Counted from the stretch's first letter, positions 1 through 7,206 are shown. The stretch: 15,919 nucleotides of DNA from Actinomycetota bacterium (GCA_009704425.1 WLEG01000016.1:1-15919); one strand, 5' to 3'. Program-made: numbers and translations. Notes: generated by a model not told the origin, from the letters alone.

Positions 1-301
1 GGCCCAGCAGGACGTAGTCGAAGGTTGTCATGTCGTCGGGTAACGACGGGCTCTGCGGAACGTGCGCGATCAACGCCGCGCGCCGGCGGGCCGAACGCAG
101 TTCCAGCGGCGTGCCGTCGACGAGAATCCGACCCTCGTGCTTCACGAGTCCGGCGACCGTGCGCAACAGCGATGACTTTCCCGCCCCGTTCGGGCCGATG
201 AGGCACAACCATTCACCCGGGCGAACGGTGTCGGAGAACGCCGACACCGCCGTCGACTCTCCGTATCTCACCGAGATGTTCTCGAATGTCAGGGACGTCA
301 T
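1..301 (-). CDS. btuD: ABC transporter ATP-binding protein, vitamin B12 (cobalamin) importer, partial
   Basis: This is the N-terminal 100 or so residues of an ABC ATPase; the rest lies beyond the left edge. It would hydrolyse ATP on the cytoplasmic face to drive corrinoid import through the adjacent permease. The sequence shows a first strand opening MTSLTFENISVRYGE, a Walker A motif GPNGAGKSS at about residues 36-44, and a Q-loop region HVPQSPSLPDD near residue 80. The signature motif and Walker B are not in the window. The ATG at 301 overlaps the permease stop codon (ATGA, 298-301), so translation is probably coupled. The family (FecE/BtuD-like) also serves siderophores and haem. The B12 assignment comes from the riboswitch heading the operon, not from this fragment. 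Confidence 0.88.
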   Translation of the reverse strand, partial: MTSLTFENISVRYGESTAVSAFSDTVRPGEWLCLIGPNGAGKSSLLRTVAGLVKHEGRILVDGTPLELRSARRRAALIAHVPQSPSLPDDMTTFDYVLLG

Positions 302-1350
302 CGCGCCTCACTTTGCCGTGATCGAAGTACGAGGATGAAGAAGGGGGCACCCAGAAAGGCGGTGACGACCCCGATCGGCGTCTCGGCCGGATCCGACAGC
401 ACCCGACCCGGGATGTCGGCCACGATCAGGAACGCCGCCCCGGCGAGGATCGAAAGCGGAAGCAGACGCCGGTAACTGGCGCCCGCGAGCAGTCGCACCA
501 GATGCGGAACGACGATCCCGACGAATCCGATGAGCCCGCTGACGCTGACGACCGCCGAGGTGCCGAGCGTCGCCGCGATAACCACCGTGAGGCGGATTCG
601 ATCGACGCGCGCGCCCAACGACTGCGCCTCGTCCTCGCCCACTCGAAGCACGTCGAGCAACCGACGATGCGCCAAGAGCACGGCGCCACTCACGACGACA
701 TACGGAAGCACGAGACGAACGTCTCCCCACGTCGCCGACGACAGACGGCCGAGGATCCAGCTGTACACCTGCCGCACGACGTCGGTGTTCTTCTGCAACA
801 TGAACGTCTGCACGGCCGTGGTCAACGAGGTGACGGCCACGCCGGCCAGCACCAACGTGGTGGGATTCCGCGACGCACCGAAACCGGCTCCAACCGTGTA
901 CGTGAGCAACACCGCCACCAGGCCGCCGATGAAGGCCGCCAGCGGCAACGGGTCCACGGGCCACGACTGGCTGGTGGACCGACCCACGACGAAGATCAGG
1001 GTCGCACCCAATCCCGCTCCCGCGGCCACGCCGAGCAGGTACGGATCGACGAGCGGATTGCGGAACACGCCTTGGAACGACGCTCCGGCGAGCGAGAGCA
1101 TCGCACCGACGATGCCGGCCAACACCACGCGAGGCATGCGGATCTCCCACAGCACGGTGCTCTGGAGTTCCGTCGCTCCCGAGTCGATGCGAACGAACGG
1201 AAGGTGATCGAGCAGTTCGGCCGGCACCCGCCACCAGGCGGGGCCGGCCGGACCGATCATGGCCCCGAACAGGAACGCGACAGCCAGGGCGACGCACGCC
1301 GCCGGCACCCACCACGACCTCGTGGTCTCACGCTCCCGTCGAAGAATCAA
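298..1350 (-). CDS. btuC: FecCD/BtuC-family ABC transporter permease, probable cobalamin importer
   Basis: This is a polytopic membrane protein of the BtuC/FecCD family, forming the dimeric channel that takes substrate from the lipoprotein BtuF. Many hydrophobic segments are visible, starting with WWVPAACVALAVAFLFGAM. Family hallmarks are the stretch around IRMPRVVLAGIVGAMLSLAG, GVFRNPLVDPYLLGVAAGAG, and near the C-terminus SGLIGFVGIVVPHLVR with the cytoplasmic-loop Gly that contacts the ATPase. The open frame could start at 1416, but its first 22 residues would lie inside btuF. I prefer the TTG at 1350, which overlaps the btuF stop as TTGA and gives 350 residues, close to the family norm. 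No strong Shine-Dalgarno is seen, so coupling to btuF is likely. The substrate is inferred from the upstream cobalamin riboswitch; the start is uncertain. Confidence 0.9.
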   Translation of the reverse strand: MILRRERETTRSWWVPAACVALAVAFLFGAMIGPAGPAWWRVPAELLDHLPFVRIDSGATELQSTVLWEIRMPRVVLAGIVGAMLSLAGASFQGVFRNPLVDPYLLGVAAGAGLGATLIFVVGRSTSQSWPVDPLPLAAFIGGLVAVLLTYTVGAGFGASRNPTTLVLAGVAVTSLTTAVQTFMLQKNTDVVRQVYSWILGRLSSATWGDVRLVLPYVVVSGAVLLAHRRLLDVLRVGEDEAQSLGARVDRIRLTVVIAATLGTSAVVSVSGLIGFVGIVVPHLVRLLAGASYRRLLPLSILAGAAFLIVADIPGRVLSDPAETPIGVVTAFLGAPFFILVLRSRQSEAR

Positions 1351-2270
1351 TCGGAGCCCGTTGTCGTCAACGCGTCGGCGATCGCCGCGACGAAGTCCAC
1401 CAGGCGGGGCCCCCAACGCGACGCGACGTCATCGTCCAATTCGAAAACACGACCGTTGACGACGGCGCTGAGCACGTCCCAGCCGGGACGAGCGGCGACG
1501 CTTTCCGCGGAGGCGCCGCAGCACTTCGTGTCCGCCAGGAAGACGAGCGTGGGGTCCTGACTCACGATGAACTCGGCCGACAGTTGCGGATAGTCAGTGT
1601 CGCCCTCGGTCGCGTCGGCGATGTTGCGCAAGCCGAAACGCTCGAAGATGGAACCGACGAACGTGTTGCTGGTGACCGAGTACAGCGTGTCGTCCAACTC
1701 GAGGAAGTACGAGGTTCCCTCGGGGATCTGAACGGCTCCGGCGATGATCTCGTCGATGTCGGCTTTCATCGAATCGGCGAGTTCGGTCGCCGCCTCCGAC
1801 CGCCCCACCACGGCGCCGAGATCGGCGATCTGCGCGTACGCCTCGTCGAGAGTGGCGGGTGCCGGACTCACCCACGAGTCCACGCCGATGGCCGCCAACT
1901 GGTCGGCGAGTCCGGTGAAGTCGTCGCCGATTACGACGAGGTCCGGATCGAACTCGGCGATGGCCTCCACGTTGGGCTCGTAGGCCGACAAGTCGGTGAT
2001 GGCCGCGTCCGCCGGGAAGTTCGACATCGAGTCCACCGCGACCACCTGTTCGCCGGCACCGATGGCGTACAGGATCTCGGTGTGCGTCGGGGACAACGAC
2101 ACGATGCGCTGTGCCTCCTGCTCGACGGCCGACGTGTCGGCGCCGGCCGATTCCGACGAGTTGTCGTCTCCTCCGCAGGCGGCCAGAAGGGCCGCTCCGG
2201 ACAGTACGAGTCCGATCACGGATCGACGACGGGTGCGTCCGAAGGGACGCGTGGACAGTGTTTGCTTCAT
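1347..2270 (-). CDS. btuF: Cobalamin-type ABC transporter substrate-binding lipoprotein
   Basis: This is a cell-surface binding protein of the BtuF/FhuD helical-backbone class (about 307 residues) that would capture cobalamin and deliver it to BtuC. The N-terminus has basic residues (RTRRRS), a hydrophobic stretch and a lipobox LLAAC with Cys at residue 32. The RRRSVI run makes Tat export possible. A Ser/Asp-rich linker follows, then the typical first lobe RIVSLSPTHTEILYAIGAG and later DPDLVVIGDD. The C-terminal lobe has ADTKCCG and ARPGWDVLSAVVNGRV, patterns common in actinobacterial BtuF-like proteins. The ATG at 2270 is chosen over the in-frame ATG at 2336 because GGAGGAAG sits just upstream and the signal peptide begins there. 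It is first in the operon, behind a cobalamin riboswitch. Iron-siderophore binding is the main alternative, but the riboswitch argues against it. Confidence 0.9.
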   Translation of the reverse strand: MKQTLSTRPFGRTRRRSVIGLVLSGAALLAACGGDDNSSESAGADTSAVEQEAQRIVSLSPTHTEILYAIGAGEQVVAVDSMSNFPADAAITDLSAYEPNVEAIAEFDPDLVVIGDDFTGLADQLAAIGVDSWVSPAPATLDEAYAQIADLGAVVGRSEAATELADSMKADIDEIIAGAVQIPEGTSYFLELDDTLYSVTSNTFVGSIFERFGLRNIADATEGDTDYPQLSAEFIVSQDPTLVFLADTKCCGASAESVAARPGWDVLSAVVNGRVFELDDDVASRWGPRLVDFVAAIADALTTTGSD

Positions 2271-2274
2271 GGAA

Positions 2275-2299
2275 GCTTCCTCCATTGCTTTGAGGAAGC
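2275..2299 (-). promoter_or_regulatory. Hairpin sequestering the btuF ribosome-binding site
   Basis: A perfect 8-bp stem (GCTTCCTC at 2299-2292 pairing with GAGGAAGC at 2282-2275, read on the minus strand) has a 9-nt loop. Its 3' arm is the btuF Shine-Dalgarno itself (GGAGGAAG), so folding would block initiation at the ATG at 2270. It lies directly downstream of the cobalamin aptamer and there is no U-tract after it. It therefore reads as a translational expression platform, not a terminator. The pairing is seen directly; the switching role is inferred. Confidence 0.75.
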
Positions 2300-2339
2300 A
2301 AGAGGAGTGTGAGGAACGGGTTCTCCGCACCTGCACGAT

Positions 2340-2490
2340 CCGCCCTTGCCTCGAGGGTTGGTCATCGCGCGCGAATCAGGCGACCGGACTCGCTGGCTCG
2401 ACGTTCTCGTCGGCTCAGACAACCGTTGCGGGACAGTGCCGGGATCTCACCGGACTTCGCTGAATTTCACGCACCGGCTATCGCCGGCGA
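2340..2490 (-). ncRNA. Cobalamin riboswitch (B12 element) upstream of btuFCD
   Basis: On the minus strand the region reads as a B12 aptamer. GAAATTCAGCGAAGTCCGGT is followed by GAGATCCCGGCACTG and the conserved B12-box segment GGCACTGTCCCGCAACGG (2440-2423), then GAGTCCGGTCGCCTG (about 2393-2379), which matches the family's GAGTCAGGATACCTGCC-like block. A short CCGGC-GATA-GCCGG hairpin sits near the 5' end. Adenosyl- or other cobalamins bind such aptamers and switch off expression. Downstream comes a B12-type ABC importer whose SD lies in a hairpin, so control is probably translational. Exact ends are approximate. Confidence 0.92.
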
Positions 2491-2494
2491 CGCC

Positions 2495-2503
2495 AACGTA
2501 GCA
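2495..2503 (-). promoter_or_regulatory. Candidate extended -10 promoter for riboswitch/btuFCD
   Basis: On the minus strand, TGC followed by TACGTT (2503-2495) is an extended -10 match. It would start transcription near 2488, exactly at the 5' edge of the riboswitch aptamer. A GTGACG about 19 bp upstream is only a weak -35. The position relative to the aptamer is the main support. Confidence 0.5.
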
Positions 2504-2551
2504 CAGGTGCAGTGGTGCGCGTCACACCTTCCCGCCGCACCACCGTGGGCG

Positions 2552-3769
2552 TCAGGAGTTCGCGGCCACCAACGCGGCGATGCGGTTGATGCCCTCTTCC
2601 AGGTCGGTGTCGCCCAGAGCGAACGAGAATCGGGCGTATCCGGCCGACCCGAAGGCCTCGCCGGGAACGAAGGCCACTTTGGCCTCGGAGAGCACGATGT
2701 CGGCCAGTTCCATCGACGTGTTCGCCTGGCGACCGTTGTACGAGCGTCCGAGCAAACCGGTGACGTTCGGGTAGCAGTAGAACGCTCCCTGCGGTTCGAG
2801 ACACGTGACACCGGGGATGGCGCTCAACATCCGGTGCATCGTGCGACCACGACGTTCGAAGGCCTCGCGCATCATGGCGACGGCACTGAGATCGCCGGCG
2901 ACCGCGGCGAGGGCGGCGGCCTGTGCGACGTTGCCCACGTTCGACGTGGCGTGGCTCTGGAAGTTGATCGACGCCTTCATCACGTCGGAGGGTCCGATCA
3001 TCCAACCCACGCGCCAACCGGTCATGGCATAGGTCTTGGCGACACCGTTCACGATGATGCACTGATCGGCGATGTCGGGAACCAGCGTGGGCATGCTCGC
3101 GAACGTGTGCGGACCGTACGTGAGATGCTCGTAGATCTCGTCGGTCACCACCCAGACGCCACGCGAGACCGCCCACTCTCCGATGGCCTTCACTTCCTCG
3201 GGCGGGTACACCGAGCCCGACGGATTGTCGGGCGATACGAATAAGAGCACCTTCGTGCGCGGTGTGAGCGCCTTTTCCAACTGTTCGATGGTGACGCGGA
3301 ATCCGGTCTCCTCGTTGGTGTCGACGATGACGGGCACTCCCCCGGCCAGCACGATGGCCTCCGGGTAGGTGGTCCAGTAAGGGGCCGGAACGATGACCTC
3401 GTCGCCCGGATCGCACAAAGCGGCGAACGCGGTGAACACGGCGTGCTTTCCGCCGTTGGTGACGAGCACCTGATTCGCGGTGGTCTGGAAACCACTGTCG
3501 CGCAACGTCTTGGCGGCGATCGCCTCGCGCAACTCGGGGAGACCGGCCGCGGGCGTGTAGCGGTGCATCTTGGGGTCACGGCACGCCTTCACCGCGGCCT
3601 CGACGATGTGCTCGGGCGTGGGGAAGTCGGGTTCGCCGGCACCGAAGCCGATGACGTTCTCACCGGCGGCCTTGAGGGCCTTGGCCTTGGCGTCGACCGC
3701 CAAGGTGGCCGATTCCGCGATGGCGGCCAGACGAGAAGATGTGCGATTCCGTTGGGGAGACGAACTCAT
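2552..3769 (-). CDS. aspC: PLP-dependent aminotransferase, aspartate aminotransferase type (class I, subgroup Ib)
   Basis: This cytosolic fold-type I PLP enzyme would interconvert aspartate/oxaloacetate and glutamate/2-oxoglutarate. It has 405 residues, the usual size. Motifs are GFGAGEPDFPTP at 41-52, YTPAAGLPELREAI at 71-84, the NPxG motif as DNPSG (N182), D210 and Y213 in VVTDEIYEHLTY, the Schiff-base lysine K245 in VAKTYAMTGWRVGW, and the carboxylate-binding arginine R380 in ARFSFALG. The open frame runs far upstream into the antisense of serC, but homology begins only here. The ATG at 3769 is preferred to the one at 3778 because a candidate -10 (AAGCAT) ends 7 nt upstream of it, which would give a leaderless mRNA, and no SD is present. 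It is divergent from serC. Exact substrate within the subgroup (aspartate, prephenate or other) cannot be decided by reading. Confidence 0.92.
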   Translation of the reverse strand: MSSSPQRNRTSSRLAAIAESATLAVDAKAKALKAAGENVIGFGAGEPDFPTPEHIVEAAVKACRDPKMHRYTPAAGLPELREAIAAKTLRDSGFQTTANQVLVTNGGKHAVFTAFAALCDPGDEVIVPAPYWTTYPEAIVLAGGVPVIVDTNEETGFRVTIEQLEKALTPRTKVLLFVSPDNPSGSVYPPEEVKAIGEWAVSRGVWVVTDEIYEHLTYGPHTFASMPTLVPDIADQCIIVNGVAKTYAMTGWRVGWMIGPSDVMKASINFQSHATSNVGNVAQAAALAAVAGDLSAVAMMREAFERRGRTMHRMLSAIPGVTCLEPQGAFYCYPNVTGLLGRSYNGRQANTSMELADIVLSEAKVAFVPGEAFGSAGYARFSFALGDTDLEEGINRIAALVAANS

Positions 3770-3787
3770 GGGTGCCATGCTTACACA
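3770..3787. promoter_or_regulatory. Ultra-short divergent promoter region between aspC and serC
   Basis: Only 18 bp separate the ATG of the aminotransferase (3769) from the GTG of serC (3788), with no SD for either gene. Overlapping candidate -10 boxes occupy the same bases: CATGCT on the plus strand (3776-3781, 6 nt before GTG) and AAGCAT on the minus strand (3782-3777, 7 nt before ATG). Both fit only the A2/T6 positions of TANNNT. Any -35 contacts would lie inside the opposite gene. This is an inference from spacing and weak motifs. Confidence 0.4.
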
Positions 3788-4939
3788 GTGAGCACGACAG
3801 ACCCCCGATCGATTCGCATTTCCTCCGACCTTTTGCCCGCCGACGGCCGATTCGGATGCGGTCCGTCCAAGGTTCGCCCCGAGCAGATGGCCGCGCTGGC
3901 GGATGCCGGAGCCACGTTGATGGGCACCTCCCACCGACAGGCGCCGGTGAAGAACCTCGTCGGTTCCTTGCGCGCCGGACTCACCGATCTGTTCTCGCTT
4001 CCCGACGGATGGGAGATCGTTCTGGGCAACGGCGGGTCGACGGTTTTCTGGGACGTGGCCACGTTCGGGCTGATCGAGAGCCGTAGCCAACACCTGGTGT
4101 TCGGCGAGTTCTCCTCGAAGTTCGCCGAGGCCGCGGGCGCGGCTCCGCACCTCGGTCAGCCGACCGTGATCAAGTGCGATCCGGGCGCCCACCCCGCCGC
4201 GGTGGCCGAGGCCGGGATCGACAGCTACGCGTTCACGCACAACGAGACCTCCACCGGCGTGATGATGCCGCTCGTGCGCCCCACGGGTGTCGACGGCGAC
4301 GCACTCGTGATCGTCGATGCCACCTCGGCCTCGGGCGGACTGTTGTGGAACCCCGCGGACGTCGACGTGTACTACTTCGCACCGCAGAAGTGCTTCGCCT
4401 CCGACGGCGGACTGTGGGTGGCGGCGTGCTCCCCGAAAGCGATCGAACGCATCAATCGAATCGCCGCGTCGAAGCGTTGGACACCCGCGTCTCTCGATCT
4501 GAAGATCGCTCTCGACAACAGCGTCGCGAACCAGACCTACAACACGCCCGCGTTGGCGACTCTGGTGATGTTCGAGGCCCAGGTGCGTTGGATGAACGAG
4601 ATCGGCGGACTCGTCGCGTGCAACGGCCGCTCGAAGAAGTCCTCCGACATCTTGTACACGTGGGCGGAATCGCGACCGTGGGCGAACCCGTTCGTGGCCG
4701 ATCCCGCGATGCGGTCCCACGTGGTGGGCACGATCGACCTCACCGCCCCCGCCGACGGAGGAGTGGACGCCAACGACGTGTGCGCGGCGTTGCGGGCCAA
4801 CGGCGTGGTCGACACCGACAGCTATCGAAAGTTGGGCCGCAACCAGCTGCGCGTGGGCATGTTCCCGGCGGTCGACCCCGACGACGTGTCCGCGTTGACG
4901 GCGTGCATCGACGTTGTGGTCGACGCTCTGCGCGGGTGA
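3788..4939 (+). CDS. serC: Phosphoserine aminotransferase, mycobacterial type
   Basis: SerC converts 3-phosphohydroxypyruvate and glutamate into 3-phosphoserine and 2-oxoglutarate, the second step of serine synthesis; it is a cytosolic PLP dimer. The 383-residue product opens with DLLPADGRFGCGPSKVRPEQ (residues 14-33), the hallmark of the actinobacterial SerC group. It has GTSHRQAPVKNLV at 46-58, AFTHNETSTGV at 148-158, the Asp in VIVDATSASGG that pairs with the pyridine nitrogen, and the Schiff-base Lys at K201 in YYFAPQKCFASDGG. The C-terminus has RKLGRNQLRVGMFPA. The start is GTG at 3788, since upstream residues in frame lie antisense to the aminotransferase. No SD is seen, so a leaderless message is plausible. 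serA and serB are not in the window. Confidence 0.95.
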   Translation: MSTTDPRSIRISSDLLPADGRFGCGPSKVRPEQMAALADAGATLMGTSHRQAPVKNLVGSLRAGLTDLFSLPDGWEIVLGNGGSTVFWDVATFGLIESRSQHLVFGEFSSKFAEAAGAAPHLGQPTVIKCDPGAHPAAVAEAGIDSYAFTHNETSTGVMMPLVRPTGVDGDALVIVDATSASGGLLWNPADVDVYYFAPQKCFASDGGLWVAACSPKAIERINRIAASKRWTPASLDLKIALDNSVANQTYNTPALATLVMFEAQVRWMNEIGGLVACNGRSKKSSDILYTWAESRPWANPFVADPAMRSHVVGTIDLTAPADGGVDANDVCAALRANGVVDTDSYRKLGRNQLRVGMFPAVDPDDVSALTACIDVVVDALRG

Positions 4940-4950
4940 GAATCTGACCC

Positions 4951-5811
4951 ATGGAAGTTGCCGACGTCCTGGAATGGCACGGTGTGTCCGCGCCGCTTCG
5001 GCGACCGGTGATGGTGCTGGCCCTCACGGGTTGGTTCGACGCCGCGGGTGTCGCCACGTCGGCCCTCGGTCATCTGACGGAATCGAACGAAACGGAGTTG
5101 GTGGCCACCATCGACGCCGACCCGTTCTACGACTTCACCCAGGTTCGGCCGGAGGCACGGTTCGACGACGACGGTGAACGCGAGATCGTGTGGCCGAACA
5201 ACGACGTGGTCGCGATCCGTTATCCGAACGCTCTTCGCGACGTGGTGATCCTGAACGGCGTCGAGCCCCACACGGCGTGGCGCACGTACGTCCGCAGTGT
5301 GATCGCGTGCTACCTGCGGCTGGGATGCGAGGCGATGGTGACCGTGGGTGCGGCGCCGGACGCGGTTCCGCACACGCGGGCGCCGCTGGTGGTGGGTAGT
5401 TCCGTGGATCCCGAACTGGCGCGGAGTCTCGGGCTGTCGAAGCCGTCGTATCAGGGCATGACGGGCGTGGTCGGTGTCCTGCAGACCGAATGCGAGAAGG
5501 AGAAGTTGCCGGCGGTCTCGTTGCGCGTCGGTGTGCCGTATTACCTGGACTACTCCCAGCATCCGCAGTCGTCCGCGGCGTTGCTGCAACACCTCGGACA
5601 CGTGCTCGGGGTGCCGACGGGCGTCGGGGATCTGGGTGAGGAAATCGAGCGGTGGCGGGGTCTGCACGACGAGGCGATGCGGAGCGATCCCGATCTGGCG
5701 TTGCGTGTGCACGCGCTCGAGCGCCAGTACGACCAGATGACGGAGGCGGCGATTCCGTCGGCCGACGATCTGGCGGACCAGTTCCAGAAGTTCCTCGACG
5801 ACCAACCCTGA
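4951..5811 (+). CDS. PAC2-family protein, function unknown
   Basis: This 286-residue soluble protein belongs to the PAC2 family (related to proteasome assembly chaperone 2), common in Actinomycetota but without an established biochemical role there. Family traits are the N-terminal strand RPVMVLALTGWFDAAGVA (about residues 18-35), the block TVGAAPDAVPHTRAPLVVG, the GMTGVVGVLQ turn, and the SLRVGVPYYLDYSQHPQS region. A helical, charged C-terminus (VHALERQYDQMTE to QKFLDDQP) follows. It begins 11 nt after the serC stop with no SD. A weak -10-like GAGAAT (4938-4943) lies 7 nt before the ATG, so it could be co-transcribed with serC or have its own leaderless message. The family call is firm; a proteasome link is not shown by anything here. 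Confidence 0.85.
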   Translation: MEVADVLEWHGVSAPLRRPVMVLALTGWFDAAGVATSALGHLTESNETELVATIDADPFYDFTQVRPEARFDDDGEREIVWPNNDVVAIRYPNALRDVVILNGVEPHTAWRTYVRSVIACYLRLGCEAMVTVGAAPDAVPHTRAPLVVGSSVDPELARSLGLSKPSYQGMTGVVGVLQTECEKEKLPAVSLRVGVPYYLDYSQHPQSSAALLQHLGHVLGVPTGVGDLGEEIERWRGLHDEAMRSDPDLALRVHALERQYDQMTEAAIPSADDLADQFQKFLDDQP

Positions 5812-5812
5812 A

Positions 5813-5881
5813 CAAACCAAAATGCGACAATTTGTCGCTTTGTGTACATGGCTCGTGTACACAAAGCGACAAATTGTCGCA
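5813..5881 (-). terminator. Probable terminator of the ilv-metY transcript
   Basis: Read on the minus strand, the 26-bp stem begins 11 nt after the metY stop codon and is followed by TTTTGGTTTGTT (5822-5811), a modest U-rich tail. On the plus strand the bases after the stem (AAGTGGTTGG) lack a U-tract, so termination of the PAC2 transcript would need another mechanism. The stem is much longer than a usual intrinsic terminator, so this may be a secondary role. Confidence 0.5.
5823..5881. repeat. Perfect 26-bp inverted repeat with 7-nt loop between convergent genes
   Basis: The arms 5823-5848 and 5856-5881 are exact reverse complements, with loop TGGCTCG. Each arm itself carries an odd palindrome, GCGACAA-T/A-TTGTCGC (5824-5838 and 5866-5880), and the inner part is a TGTGTACA...TGTACACA pair. 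The arm is about 42% GC, clearly lower than the surrounding genes. It lies between the stop codons of the PAC2 gene and metY. It could be a terminator, a dispersed palindromic element of REP or MITE type, or a protein-binding site. Copy number cannot be known from one window. Confidence 0.9.
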
Positions 5882-5892
5882 AAGTGGTTGGG

Positions 5893-7203
5893 TTAGAGGG
5901 CGGCGGCGAATCCGGCGTCGAGGTCGGCCAGGATGTCCTTGATCGACTCCAGGCCCACGCTCAACCGGATCATCCCCGGGTTCACACCCGACGCCACCTG
6001 CTCCTCGGCCGTCAGCTGGCTGTGCGTCGTCGACGACGGCTGGATCACCAAGCTGCGCACGTCGCCGATGTTGGCCACGTGGCTGTGCAGCGACAGTCCC
6101 GCCACGAACTTCTCCCCCGCCTCGCGGCCGCCCTTGATGTTGAACGCCAACACCGAGCCGAAGCCGCGTCCGCCGAAGTACTTCTTCGCCCGCTCGTGCC
6201 ACGGGCTGCTGGGCAGTCCGGCGTAGTTCACGCTCTCCACCTGCGGGTGCTTGGCCAGGTACTCGCCCACTGCCTGGGCGTTGCTCCAGTGGCGCTCCAT
6301 GCGCAGCGACAGCGTCTCCAGTCCCTGCAACAACATGAACGCGTTGAACGGCGACACGGCCATTCCGAGGTCGCGCAACAACTGCACGCGGGCCTTCAGG
6401 ATGTACGACCCCGCACCCAGCGCCGGCCAGTAGGCGAGACCGTGGTACGACGGATCGGGCTCGGTGAAGTTCGGGAAACGGCCCGACGCCGAGAAGTCGA
6501 ACTTGCCGCCGTCGGTGATCGAGCCCGCCACCGACGTTCCGTGTCCACCCACGAACTTCGTGAGCGAGTGCACCACGATGTCGGCGCCCCACTCGAGCGG
6601 GCGAATGCCGTACGGGCTGGGCACGGTGTTGTCGACGATCAACGGCACCCCGGCCTCGTGAGCCACCTTCGACACGCCTTCGATGTCGAACACGTCGTTG
6701 CGGGGGTTCGCCAGAACCTCTCCGTAGAACGCCTTCGTGTTCGGGCGCACCGCGGACTTCCACTGCTGCAGATCGTGCGGATCGTCGACGAACGTCACCG
6801 AGATACCCATCTTCGGCAGCGTGTAGTGCAACAGGTTGTAGGTACCGCCGTACAACGACGGTGAGGCCACGATGTGGTCACCGGACTCCGCCAACGTGAG
6901 GATCGCCAACGTCTCGGCGGCCTGACCCGACGACACCACCAGGGTTCCGGGCAGTCCGATGGCCGTGGTGACGCCACCCTCGAGGGCGTTCACCCGCGAC
7001 TCCACCGCCAACTGCGTGGGGTTCATGATGCGGGTGTAGATGTTGCCCACCTCGGCCAACGCAAAGAGATTCGCGGCGTGTTGCGCGTCGCGGAACTCGT
7101 ACGACGTGGTCTGGTAGATCGGCACCGCACGGGCACCCGTGGTCGGATCGGGCTCCCCTCCGACATGAATCTGCTTGGTCTCGAAACCCCACTGTGCTGA
7201 CAT
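5893..7203 (-). CDS. metY: O-acetylhomoserine sulfhydrylase (O-acetylhomoserine aminocarboxypropyltransferase)
   Basis: This Cys/Met-metabolism PLP enzyme makes homocysteine from O-acetyl-L-homoserine and sulfide, the direct-sulfhydrylation route to methionine; it is a cytosolic homotetramer. It has 436 residues, typical for MetY and longer than MetB/MetC (about 380-400). Motifs are the N-terminal FETKQIHVGGEPDPTTGARA, PIYQTTSYEF (28-37), NIYTRIMNPT (54-63), SSGQAAE (91-97), LIVDNTVPSPYG with D191, and the Schiff-base K216 in HSLTKFVGGHGT. The C-terminus ends GMIRLSVGLESIKDILADLDAG. The ATG at 7203 is chosen over an upstream frame start at 7263 because AGGAGG lies 9-10 nt ahead. It follows ilvC by 88 nt on the same strand. 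Its SD is buried in a 14-bp hairpin. Confidence 0.94.
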   Translation of the reverse strand: MSAQWGFETKQIHVGGEPDPTTGARAVPIYQTTSYEFRDAQHAANLFALAEVGNIYTRIMNPTQLAVESRVNALEGGVTTAIGLPGTLVVSSGQAAETLAILTLAESGDHIVASPSLYGGTYNLLHYTLPKMGISVTFVDDPHDLQQWKSAVRPNTKAFYGEVLANPRNDVFDIEGVSKVAHEAGVPLIVDNTVPSPYGIRPLEWGADIVVHSLTKFVGGHGTSVAGSITDGGKFDFSASGRFPNFTEPDPSYHGLAYWPALGAGSYILKARVQLLRDLGMAVSPFNAFMLLQGLETLSLRMERHWSNAQAVGEYLAKHPQVESVNYAGLPSSPWHERAKKYFGGRGFGSVLAFNIKGGREAGEKFVAGLSLHSHVANIGDVRSLVIQPSSTTHSQLTAEEQVASGVNPGMIRLSVGLESIKDILADLDAGFAAAL

Positions 7204-7206
7204 GGA

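Noticed and set aside
3443..3787. Upstream in-frame extension of serC
   Set aside because: The extra residues are antisense to the aminotransferase, and SerC homology begins just after the GTG at 3788.
3770..4720. N-terminal extension of the aminotransferase open frame to 722 codons (a possible fusion)
   Set aside because: The extra region is antisense to serC, lacks any domain, and the aminotransferase is already full length from 3769.
5823..5881. CRISPR repeat, tRNA or attachment site
   Set aside because: There is a single inverted pair without spaced direct repeats, no cloverleaf, and no integrase or duplicated target nearby.
5135..6763. 542-codon minus-strand open frame covering the PAC2 gene and part of metY
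   Set aside because: It crosses two well-supported genes and the long palindrome, is Arg/Pro/Gly-rich as expected of GC-rich antisense frames, and shows no domain.
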